64,000 nt of DNA from Fagopyrum homotropicum (Eukaryota > Streptophyta > Magnoliopsida > Caryophyllales > Polygonaceae). The notes below the pieces were generated by a model. It did no database searches. It had not been told where the DNA came from and worked only from the letters and a program-made list of their open reading frames with translations. The stretch covers positions 54,161,001-54,225,000 of the forward strand of contig BSWB01000002.1 of assembly GCA_033239125.1 (NCBI GenBank), given 5' to 3'. The translations under genes were made by a program, and so were the position numbers. This document shows, piece after piece, positions 23,890 to 34,218 of the stretch (position 1 is its first letter; each line of letters starts with the position of its first letter).

Positions 23890-25139
23890 GTTCAAACCTA
23901 GAATACAAGATGTCATGGATTATATTATGCAAAAAACTCAAAAACCTTTTGAAAAGTGCTTCTTCTTATTGCATCACACTCAAAGTAATGTTTGAAGACA
24001 TAGGAAGATAAAGTATGCATCAACAATAACCATATCATGAACAAACCATCCTTTCTTTCTCAAAGACACAAATAAAGGACATGATAAAGATGTAAAGACA
24101 ATCAAAGTCAAACAAATCTAAGCCATGAAGCCTTAAGCATGTGCACAAAGGTCTAAAGGTCTTCCAATCAAATAAAAAGGTCAAAGAAACATTTCAAGGG
24201 TGGGAAATCTTTTAAGGTAATGTGATGCTAATCCGGGAAAGAGGAACAACACAAAACATTTAAGAACACAAATTCACCACACATGCTTTGCATGTAAAAT
24301 TTTTGCTTTCTTTATACTTTAATTTTTGAGAGTATGGACAGCGGTGCAAAATAACCGAAGCCTAGGATATTGGCATTTCTCAATTTTCGAGATGCCTCAA
24401 ACCCTTGATGCACATACCATATCCAGTTAGGACTTTTCGTTCAATCGGACTTTGGAAAGACACAAACACCCGGCTATGTGAATGGTGCAGAGTTACTCAT
24501 CCTCATGTTCAACGTCCCCAAACCTATAATTTACTAAACTTTCACTTAACACTTTAACTATGGCCCTCCCACATCAAGCATGCCTTTTACAACTACTTAT
24601 CCTAATTTCCGGATGGTCAAAAGGAGGTCAAATATTTCATTGAGGAGCCAGCATGATCAAGATATGAACAAGAAAAGAAGCGAATTGCCTTGGTCATTCC
24701 TATATGATGCAAAAGAACTTATAATATAGCTTCGATCATTATTTCATTGTCCTATCAAGACATCAAGATCATATGATTCATTCATGTATTCAAGTAAGAC
24801 AATCAAGTTCATACATGCTAGAATTAAAATCCAAACATAACTAAGTCATCTTTTGCCTTTTCCACATCACAATTCTATTCATAGAGGTCATTTCCATCTG
24901 AAGAAGCAATAAATTTTTTTTTGAAAAACTCACAAAATTGGAATGAAAGCATGCAAATGTGAATGTCATAGTGGAAAGCAAATAGTGCAAGAGTTACTAC
25001 AAACCAAATCATCAAGTGCAACACAAAGTACATAAAGTGCGAAAAAGATGAAAGAGATTGTAAGTACCCCCACCCCATACTTAACCATCACATTGTCCCC
25101 AATGTGAGAAGTCAAGAATAAGATGGACAAAAATACTTA
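23890..25139 (-). other. Athila C2: 3' untranslated region
   Basis: AT-rich and non-coding. It is the reverse-complement counterpart of 2344-2435 plus 12048-13090 in C1. It includes the internal hairpin (25088-25107) and purine tract (about 25064-25082). Because it is uninterrupted, it shows what C1 looked like before element A inserted. Confidence 0.75.
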
Positions 25140-25650
25140 CAATGTAAAATGGAGTGGAAACTCAATAGTCAGTCGGTGGCGGTGGTGAATATGGATATCT
25201 CGGAGCGTTGGGATCATAGAAGTGGCCAAACTGATGATAATACATGTCTCTAATCAGGCCATCGTAGGAAGAGTGTCTAGATTCCGTCTACTGGCGGTAC
25301 TTTGTGAACTGAGTGTTTAGGGTGTGGTAGTTAGTATGGAGGGCATGATAGTCAGTGCAAAGACCCTGATAGTCGGTACGTAGACCTTGAAAACCAAAAA
25401 TCAATGCTCCAATATGTCGGTGGAGCCTAGATTCGTGCCCACGTCCTCTACCACGGTTGAGATCATGTGAAAAAGAATGACAGGGTGGTTTCATCTCATC
25501 CTCAATCTCTTCGGTGTCTCTACTCATCCAGTTATGTCCAACACCCTGGGTGTCATTGTCCATAGCGTCCGTAGCATGGCCAATGTATGTATCACTCTCG
25601 AACTCTATTGGCCATTTTGAACTAGAAGATATGTCAAATGTTTCATGTGA
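25140..25650 (-). pseudogene. Athila ORF1-type protein, C-terminal remnant (C2)
   Basis: C-terminal part of the same ORF as 819-2400. An open stretch on the minus strand shares EFESDTYIGHATDAMD and an acidic EEIEDEM segment with C1. It also has repeated TDYQGLCTDYHALHTNYHTL-like heptads that suggest a coiled coil. A stop interrupts it at about 25288, after which Pro-rich codons continue to about 25150. Similarity to C1 ends near 25645, where the sequence joins unrelated DNA. Shared length and position support the last ORF before the 3' LTR. The Met at 25668 lies outside the homologous region and is probably not the real start. Confidence 0.65.
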
Positions 25651-26317
25651 ATGCCCTTTCCTTAACATCTACGAGTAGTATTAAGCCCCTAACTGTGGAT
25701 GACGCCAAAGAAACTACGAAATAGGCTGAAGAAGTCATGAACCAATGTTCCAAGATTGTGAAAAATCGTCCGATTCGCCAACCTACTCCTGAGGATCCAA
25801 ATATACTACAGATTGAGGATTTTGGTATAGTGAAAAAATACAACGCGAGAGATCAACGGCGTGTGGACGAGTCCTTTAAAAACTTCCACTTGAAAAACGC
25901 TCATGCTCGCTGGAAGAAGAAGTTCCTCGACGAACACCATGGAAAAGGACGTTTGAACCCAAAATGGTACCAGGAGTGATGCATCCCAGCCTTGATATGG
26001 ATATCAAGGCGTTGACATTGATTTCAAAACCCTTTGGTTTTTATTTCAAGGGCCTTGATTTATGTTTGAGGGACTTCCGTTTTCACTTTTTGTGGTTTTT
26101 TGAAATACTATTATCTATGGGTTTGTAATTAACTTAAACTCCCGTTCCTTAAACTATTTTTCTCCCTTGTTGAAAGACAAAGGGGGAGAAATTATGGTGA
26201 TCCAAAATTTCGATATTTCTGCATTATGCACTTTAGGTTTTTGATATTATTACATATGCTTCACTAACTCTAAAATGCAGGTACGACATTTGTGTTGTCT
26301 TCCATCAAGGGGGAGTT
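25651..26317 (+). other. Sirevirus-like 3' region with unassigned 80-codon ORF and two purine tracts
   Basis: Contains an open stretch at 25737-25979 (many Lys/Arg, ends LNPKWYQE) that I do not recognise. It is followed by words such as CCTTGAT and TTTCAAGGG (25990-26065) and purine tracts at 26179-26190 and 26307-26315. Multiple purine tracts and the TTGTGTTGTCTTCCATCAAGGGGG-type context (26290-26313) are characteristic of Ty1/copia Sireviruses just before the 3' LTR. The ORF could be the end of a Sirevirus extra ORF or junk. Confidence 0.5.
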
Positions 26318-26333
26318 TGAAAACTCCACCTCG

Positions 26334-26381
<48 letters not shown>

Positions 26382-26405
26382 ATGATGGAAGACATAACAC
26401 AAATG
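26287..26405. repeat. Inverted repeat around an (AT)n microsatellite
   Basis: Arms CATTTGTGTTGTCTTCCATCA (26287-26307) and its near-complement at 26383-26405 flank a small palindrome GGAGTTT/AAACTCC (26312-26327) and about 43 bp of alternating AT (26335-26378). The strand would form a long hairpin. Confidence 0.8.
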
Positions 26406-27740
26406 TTTTGTTTTTATACTAACAAATATCGATTTTATTTCTAAACTGCTTGGTTTGGTTTTTGTGATTGTCAAATGTATGCAGACCTTGTAAAGCATTT
26501 CAAGGGATGTTCGGAGGCCTTGAAAACCAATACAAGGGACAAGCGCAGAGAGTGGAAAGTATTTCAAAAGTTCAACATGGAGGCCTTGAAAACCATTTGA
26601 AGGGATCAAAAGGCAAATCCGGAAAACAAAATTAAAAAGATATGACAACTAGAAGGATTTTGAAATTCAAGATTCAATCTCAACAACCAAATCTACGAAG
26701 GATAGAGAGAAGATCTTCCAAGGAGATTCGGCCAACTAGAATATCTCGACAAAAAAAGATTTGGCCCAACATAACGAATCTTGGAAAAATCCTTAACTAA
26801 ACGCAAAGCTTGAAGATCTCCTTCAATGGATCTTAAAAAGATCTCGAAGATCTTCAACCGAAGATTCTCAAACAAAAAGATTTTGGAGCTCGAACGACAA
26901 TATCTTCAACAACTCTTTTCAAGAGGAGATTATGGAGAAAGAGAATCAACATGCGTTAATGAGATGAAGAAGATAAGGAATATCTACAACGGCAATCTTA
27001 TCTCAATCAAGAAGCGTTTTCTATGCAGAAGAATAGACATATACAACAGTCATCTTCCTAAACGGCTAGAAGACTTCTCCATCGAAAACGATAAATGAAG
27101 ATGTCAATTGAAGAGAAGAAATAACAAGTCTTCACGGAAACATCTAAGTCTTCAAACGATCCAATGTAATCTTCATTTTTTATCCATACGTTTTTCTTCC
27201 TCTTAGTTTACAAAAGCTTTATTCTTTAGAGAGAGAAAAACATGAGAGCTTGATTGAAATATCTAGAGAGTGTTATACTCGAGTGTGTGTTACTCTGCGA
27301 AGTAACTAGTCTATTATAGCTAGGTTAAGAGTTGGAACTAGATCGTAGCATTGGCTACTGTGAAAGAAGAAGGGGATTTCTTCTAGGTTATATCTAGGAC
27401 GCTTTTGAAGCTGATAAAGATAGTTAGATCCTACGGGTAAACCCTAGGAGAGAGAGTAGGCTGTTTGAGCCGAACTTCGTAAACATATCACCGTGTTGAT
27501 CTTTTCAATTTCCGCACCATATCTTGTTTTATTGTGACTAACTTTGTTTTGCAGAGTTACTAAGTTAAGGCCCTTGAAATCACTTTCAAAGCTCTTGAAA
27601 TCAAGTTGTGTCACAAACAGCTAAGATCGACATCAAGGCCTTTCAAATCAGTTTCAAAGCCTTGAAATAGGGTTTTGCGAAAAGTTCTCATACTCTATTC
27701 AACTCCCCTTCTGGAGTATTTATATCCTTTATAATCACCT
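26318..27740 (+). repeat. Sirevirus-like (Ty1/copia) LTR
   Basis: Follows a purine tract and ends in ACTCTATTCAACTCCCCTTC (from 27690), which resembles the typical Sirevirus LTR end. It carries repeated CCTTGAAA/TTTCAAGG words in two clusters (about 26500-26605 and 27570-27670). Start and end are approximate, no target duplication was found, and no Met-tRNA primer site follows, so this is a truncated 3' end or a recombined copy. Confidence 0.55.
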
Positions 27741-28225
27741 AACGGTTCTTCATTTTCCAAGGAATCGGATAATGGGTTTTTGCGTGCGTGAGTCCAGTCA
27801 ACCTTCAAGACGCACATGGAAGAGCCATGAGGGCTAGATGTTAGCAACGCTAGAAACTGGACATTACTCGTGAGCATACTGGTATTATAGCGAGAAATAA
27901 AGGCGAGTCGGCAAAACCGTACATTGATTATGAATAGATACATAACATGGACCACAAGAAGAAGTACCTTATTCTCGTAATTACAACTCACTAGTCTAGT
28001 AGATTGGGACTACGGTGTCTGTTGGGATCGACGTAAGGTCGAGATTTCTTCATTTGAGGGTGAGGGAGCCCGACATACTTGAGACAGCATTTCGGACCTA
28101 GAATGGCCACTACTAGTTGTAGTGAGGCCGTTTGGGCTCCTGAGTGCGCTCGGGTAGGTTATGGAAGTGATGATGGTATCCCACGACCTTCGGGATCAGG
28201 ATATAGTGCGTTTTTTGATAGCATG
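27741..28225. other. Unassigned stretch
   Basis: I recognise no gene, LTR end or tandem repeat. Short ORFs on both strands have no protein character. It lies between the Sirevirus-like LTR and an Athila-type LTR, so it is probably retrotransposon-derived. Confidence 0.4.
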
Positions 28226-29991
28226 TGTTATAGTCTATATTTTTGGATTAGTTTAGACGTTTTATCTTCATAAATCTGCATGTATGGACGTATATTATAT
28301 GATTATATTGTTGTTTCATCTACCTTTACGGGGATCGACGTCTACACAAAGTTTCATTGTAATCGTAGGTAAAGTTACCCGTTTTGCATCGAAATGGAGC
28401 TAAGGAGCTAAGGATTCATTGGAGCTACATTCTTGAGCTTAAGGAAGAACTCAAGAAGCATGGAAATGATTAAGAAGATTTACTTTGGACCAGATTTGAG
28501 AGATTTCACATTCAGTTGAGATTCACCTCGGTCAGCTACACTGTCACCTCGATCGAGGTGATCTTGAGGAGCGCCCTGACCGAGGCGAATACTCTGCCGC
28601 CGGTGGGATCCATATTTTTGGCTGAGATCTTTTATTTTTGGATAGAAGATATCTTATATTTTTGGGCTGGATTTCTGGAAGGAAGATATTATTTTTGGGA
28701 GATCTATTTTAGAGATATGGATATATTTTCTAGCAAATTATCTTTTTAAGATATTTATCTTTGGAAGATAATTCTCCTATATAAAGGGTTTGATTTCCCA
28801 CATTTCAGCCATCCTCTACACACCCAATAATCTGCGGATTAAGGAGATTTTTGGGGTATTTTCTGAAGAGATAGAAGGACGGATTGAAGGAAGGATTGAA
28901 GATCAAGGAAGGAAGGAATCTAGTTTAGAGTTAGCTTTTGAAGGAGTTTGTAAGACTTTCTTAGATTGTCTTTTTGATTGATTGTCTTTGCTGATTTGTG
29001 ATTTGATGAACGCTTGTTGTTTGATATTTAATTTAGTTATTGAGACCTTTTTCTTAAGGTTTTCTTGTTCGAATATTGATTCCCATTTCATTAAATTTAT
29101 TATTGTTATCATGATGATTGTTGGCTAAGTTTCTTATGCGATTCTAGGGTGATTGGCTGAAAGTTGTGGGGAAGAAGATGATAGAATGATCGTAATCCCA
29201 GCAGTACCCTGAAAGCTCGAGTCTTTAACCTTAACCCTAGAACACCTCGCTCAGTCGATGAACATCTCTGCCGGGGTGGAACTTGACTGAACGAGGTGAA
29301 CCTTTTCCTGATCCGAAACTGAAGTTAAGTGTTCTAGTTTGCCAAATCATATCCTTATTATACCTTTTCCTGGTTCAATGCAAGCCTAGGATGAGACTTA
29401 CCCAGTGATTCCTTTGTTTGTTTACCTAACATCATGAGTGTAGGTAATATAGGTTTATCCTTTATTGGGGTTTGAGTGTGCCTTCATCCCATCTTTGTGA
29501 GTTAGCCTGAGACTTACCCGGTAAAGGTTGATTCTATTCCCTTGGGTGGTGTGTTGGTTTCAAATTATAGTAACTTTCCTTAGTACCTTGAGACTTACCC
29601 GGTAATAGGAGATTTGGTTTAGGATAGTGGGTAGTGACACTTACCCGGTGATCTATTCCCACCTTAGAAACACCTTCCCTTTGCAAATCTCATGCTTTGT
29701 CCGCGTTATGCTTTGAGATCTTGAGTCAGAAACACAACTAGATGCTTTAATCCCTAGAATCCGCATTGCCCCTTACTTGAGCTTATACATCATCTTTGAT
29801 TTCTTTAATTGCTTTTGGTTAATTGCAATATTTGACAACCTATTCTGTGCTTTGTTTCACCTAAGTCCCTATGATCGACCCCTAGAATTCTTGCTTTTTA
29901 TTACAATTGACACATACACTGCGGGTTTGCATATTTGTTCAAGCATACTTCTTGGGTTATAAATTTAAAGCTTGCACACAATATTCTGGCA
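28226..29991 (+). repeat. Athila-type LTR, third subfamily
   Basis: Its layout matches the other Athila LTRs: a left part alignable by eye to 40540-40570, a TATA box at 28778-28784, and a right part ending with the shared CACTGCGGGTTTGC block (29918 onward) and TCTGGCA. It carries a perfect palindrome CACCTCGATCGAGGTG at 28545-28560 and related CACCTCG/CGAGGTG words at 29242-29310. Boundaries are approximate and I found no target duplication. It abuts the truncated internal region of D. Confidence 0.6.
28778..28784 (+). promoter_or_regulatory. TATA box of the Athila-type LTR
   Basis: TATATAA in CTCCTATATAAAGGG, mid-LTR. This is the expected U3/R boundary position in a retrotransposon promoter. 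Confidence 0.55.
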
Positions 29992-30109
29992 TACTCTCGG
30001 AGTCAAGAAGAGCAAACAAGATTTGTTATGTCAACGTTATAAGTTATAAAGGAGGAGGGGGATGTTCCATGTACCCTAGAGTATGTTAGGATTGCTTAGG
30101 TGGCGTCCA

Positions 30110-32115
30110 ATATCATGTAGTTACAGTTGGAAGGATTAAGGTCGATCCAGCAAGAATCAAGTTGGTCTGAGCCGTGTCCGCAAAGATTTGAAGAGCTGAA
30201 GTGGTAAGTGACCTCTACTACAATTTCGTTTGGTACAGGCAAATAGTCTTGAGGATTTTGTAGTGGTTAGTAATATATCCAAGTGGGGCTTGGGGATGGG
30301 TGCGACACAAAAAGTAAAGGACATTGAGTATGTGGCAAAGAATTTGGTGGACGTATGATTCCTATTAAAGGATCTAGAGTGAGCAGTTGTATCACATGCC
30401 CTTAAGTTATGACATCAATTTTATGCAGCTTCATGCCAGAGTATCCTTGACCTTAAGAGTCTTATGTACGTATTCCCTCAACGGGAGTTGAGTAACCGGA
30501 AGAGGGGATAGATAGGGCCGATCGAAGACTTTGATGTGGAGTTAGTGTACCATCCGTAAAGGGGCAAGCGTAGTCTCCAACGCCCTTATCCGGAAGACGC
30601 CTCTAGAGTAGACGATAGTGTTTGACGGTTCAACCTCAATTATAGAGGGAACAAGCTTAGCTAGAGTGGATAATCGGTTCCGGATGCACACATCTACTTA
30701 TCTACCTTGGAGATGCTACCTAATCTATTCGGAGATATCCGACAGAAGCGAGGGAGATGTCCGGCACTGATGAAGATCCAAGACCGGAAGTTTGGAGGCG
30801 AAGCACCATTGTTACAGTTCCAACTGGCTAATGAGACTCTAGAAGCGCACATGTGTGCCTTTCGGCATAGAGCCGAGACAGAAGGTTTACAACCTATTTG
30901 ATACGCTCATGTGAGAGTAAGGTGTGTAAGGATGTGAGACGTTCCTTTTTGAGACTAGCTTAAGCCGTTATGTTAAAGTATGTGGCCAGAGTGAGATCTG
31001 TCAATAAACTAAGTTTGAGCACATAGGTTAAGAGGAGAATTCAAACCATTACAGCATCGCAAATTATGAGAGTGGACAACTCCATATGTTTCGTCACTAG
31101 TATGAGACCGAGTGAAGAGTTCAATGCTATTTGAATTGTGATAGATCGACTAACCATGACCACAAGTTCATTCCTATTTAGGAAACATGACTGGTAAGCC
31201 GATTAGATGAGGAGTTTACTAGGCAGTCAGTGGGATTCCATGGAGTACTGGGAACTATCGCCATGGGTTGAGATGGACAGTTAGCTCGATATTTCGGCAG
31301 TAGACGCACACCACTACAGTACGAGCATTCACGTCCTGATGGCGTATCATCCCCTAGACCGAGAGCTAGTCGGAGAGGACCATACAGACTTAAGAGGACA
31401 TATTGAGAGCGTGTGTATGAGATTGAGGATAGTTATGGGCGGATCACCTTTCCTGGGCGAGTTTTCCTACAAACAATAGTTTACACGCACCAATGAGGAA
31501 GGTATCTTATGAGACGTTGTACGGGTGGAGATACCGTATGTCTCAATCTTGAGATGAGTCACGTAGAAGAATTGAAGTAACTCTTGAGTTGGTTTTTGAT
31601 GTCATGACTGAGTGCCCTTGATTCAGAGTTTATGTGGACCTTGCAGAGTTGCCAGAATTCTTATACCGTCAGGAAGAGCCGACCTCTAGAATTTAGGGTG
31701 GAAGATCTGCTATGGTTATGAGTACCACCGACGTGAGGCGTCAGACGATGCGGAATTTCAACAAGTTGAGCCCCGATATGTCAGACCCTTGTGAGATACT
31801 TGGGCGAGTAGACTAGTGGCATACAGATTGGTACTACCACCAAGACTAGAGGGTATTCACCCGGTCATTCATGCGTCGGAAGTTTAATCTAGACCCGAGA
31901 CACATTGTTAGTTTTGTGGATTTAGTGGTCGAGTCGGATTACCTGTTTGCAAGGTAGCAAGTGGCTTTCCTTTAAGTGTACTACGAGGCATTGCAATCGA
32001 AATACATACCAATATTTAGAGTATAGTGATCTATATAGGGAGCTGCCGAGGCTACTGGAGAGACGGAGGATAGCATCCGGAAGAGCTATCTAGAGTTTTA
32101 TGTTGATCTAGTTAC
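30110..32115 (+). pseudogene. Decayed pol of chromovirus D: RNase H, integrase, chromodomain
   Basis: Order as in plant chromoviruses. The end of RT reads GRIKVDPARIKLV (near 30131). RNase H follows: FVVVSNISKWGLGMG (near 30260) and DLKSLMYVFPQRELSNRK (near 30450), then DFDVELVYHP. The integrase zinc region and core are partly readable: HKFIPI near 31160 and AYHP near 31340. The catalytic triad is not intact. From about 31790 weak matches follow the GPFEIL...AYRL segment, and near 32060 the ERRRIAS region corresponds to the chromodomain end. Stops and frameshifts occur every few dozen codons. Assignment rests on several ordered motifs, so family confidence is high although function is lost. 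Confidence 0.82.
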
Positions 32116-32318
32116 ATTGAGAGGGACCGGCTGGTTTTCCCACCCGTTTTTGTTAAGATTACGTGCTTATGTGATGATTGTGTGTTGTTATGTTCCGTTC
32201 GGGAATGTGATACGTGATAAGGTTAGATCTTGATGTGCTAGTATGCTAGAGCTTATGTGTATACCTCGGGATGTGAGATTGAGAGGATCAACGCTATCTA
32301 ATTTTGGTACAAAACTTG

Positions 32319-32335
32319 TTTTTAGGGGGAACTGA
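32319..32335 (+). other. Polypurine tract of chromovirus D
   Basis: TTTTTAGGGGGA followed by ACTGA and the LTR start TGTAACACCC. The upstream hairpin is degraded here (TTTTGGTACAAAACT). Confidence 0.8.
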
Positions 32336-32682
32336 TGTAACACCCGAAACTTTTATTTACAGTTTCGTTCAAGTCAACCGGACGTTGACCGCTTCGATCT
32401 TCTTTTTCATGTTTTAAGTAAAAAAACTCCTATACCAGGCCGTCGTGACAGGCCAGCCGGGCCCGTCATGACTGGCCATTTGGGCCCATTAGGGGGCTAA
32501 TAAATTTCCCTCTTACGTTCTTCTTCCGTCTCTTTCTCCTTCGCAAACCCTAGCCCCACTTCGTTCTCCTTCTTCACCCATCGACGGCCGCCTCTCCCTC
32601 GCATAGTAGTAGAGTGGCGGCGGTCTGCTTCTCCACAACCGGTAGTGTTGTTCGGCACTAGTCCGTGGCAGGGGAGAATATG

Positions 32683-34218
32683 TGTTTGCAAGAAAGTGTG
32701 CGTTCAAAGTCTTAAATTTATAAAATCTGAAATTAAGCAAAGCGGACCCGCAGTGTATGGATCGGTATAATAAAGCAAGAATTCTAGAGTCGAACTCTAG
32801 GATTTGGGGGATCAAATTGAGTTTGCAAATTCTCTAGCAAGTAAATAAGCTTTTGTAAAGATTAATGGGAAAACAACGATTCTAAAGATTCAGGTATCCA
32901 ATTGTGGAAAACGATTCAATATGTTCTAAATATATAAGGGCAGAGTTAGGATTGCACATGTATAGATCTAAGGTAGGGTGTTGTACGGTGAAGTTCCAAA
33001 CCCATAAGTCTTCCCTAAAGGCTCTCTCAATAAAGGATGTTGAGTCTTGCTATAAAGAGGATCTACGGACAAGATTAAACTCTCAAATACCCATGTCCAA
33101 ACCCAAGGGAATCAAAGATAAGCCAAAAAGGTTAAGGTTGTGACACTCGAAACCTAAGTAGAGGGTGTTGAGTCTCACTACTACCTAGAAAAGGTAAGCC
33201 AAGGCTAGGTTAAGGTCAATCTTTTACTTTGGATCAAAGCAAAAGCAAAGCACGTCAAACAGGGGAAAACCACGGTCAGTTCTTGAGGAACCACGGCCGT
33301 TGAACTCAAGAACAGACCGTGGAAAGGTACGACGGCGAGGTTTCTCACAACACTCAGGGTCCAATCTGTTTTGGTTCAATCTATCATCATCTATGCCACA
33401 ACTATCAACCCTTCACCCTTGAATCCCAAGGGTGCTTATCCAGCAACAATCATCATAATGAAATCAATAATCAAGATTAAGAGAGAAAAAAGAATAGAAC
33501 TTAGAAAACTCAATGATATCCAAACAATCAATCTCCAAATATCAAAACGTGTTTGTGTTCAATGAATGTAAATTAAGGGAACAAAAAACCTCACAAAATC
33601 TCTAAATGCAACAAAAGAAAGTGTTCTCAATCCGTCTTTGGAAAGCGCGTCCTTTCTCCAAATCTTCCTTCAAATCTTCTTTCCAATGTGAAATTCCGCG
33701 AAATGATCTTGCCTCTAGCATGGTGTGTGTTTTCTCTATGCCATTAGCCTTCTTTTAAGTGAAAATAGGGTTACAAAAGGTCCGTAACTATTGCTGACGT
33801 GGCAAATATGACACGTGGCGGTTGTTAGCAAAACCACGGCCAAGAGTAATGTTCCTCCACGGCCTTAATTAAATTAATTCCCAAAACCACGGCCGTGGTT
33901 CCTTGTACTTGGCCGTGGAACCTCCAAAATCTACGTACAAGCCTTTGATTCCCAAAGGTTTCTACTCATACTCCTTCCTTAGCTATTCCAATGCATCTTC
34001 TTTATGCCTAGTATGATCAAATACTCTCACATGCTCCATTTATGCTTCAATCCAAGCCTTTATTCACCTAAAAACACAACAAAGCTTGCGTAGATCTCTA
34101 TACCAACATAATAGGTGAATGTGTTCATATATGCTTCAAACTCTCATCCATGTACGCAAAAGAAAGGGAAAAACTACCAAAATATGTGCCTAAAATAAAG
34201 TCATATTTCATGTTATCA
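32683..34218 (-). repeat. Athila-type solo LTR in the LTR of D
   Basis: 1536 bp, flanked by 5-bp duplications ATATG (32678-32682 and 34219-34223). On the minus strand it starts TGATAACATG and ends TTGCAAACA. It carries the perfect palindrome CCACGGCCGTGG at 33887-33898 and related CCACGG words in two clusters (33270-33322 and 33830-33926). No internal region is present, so it formed by LTR-LTR recombination after insertion. Confidence 0.92.

Larger units (their letters stand above)
13099..25650 (-). mobile_element. Athila element C2, 3' half, minus strand
   Basis: Minus-strand Athila piece: ORF remnant (25140-25650), 3' untranslated region (23868-25139), polypurine tract (23851-23867) and 3' LTR (13099-23850, split by chromovirus B). 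The LTR begins TGATGACATG and ends GAGCGAACA. It sits in sister element C1 in opposite orientation, giving an inverted pair. The 5' half is absent: near 25650 the sequence switches to Sirevirus-like DNA, so the second target duplication cannot be checked. Confidence 0.8.

Noticed and set aside
26250..26648. Minus-strand ORF with a Tyr-Ile run
   Set aside because: Translation of the (AT)n microsatellite; the same applies to 38935-39468.
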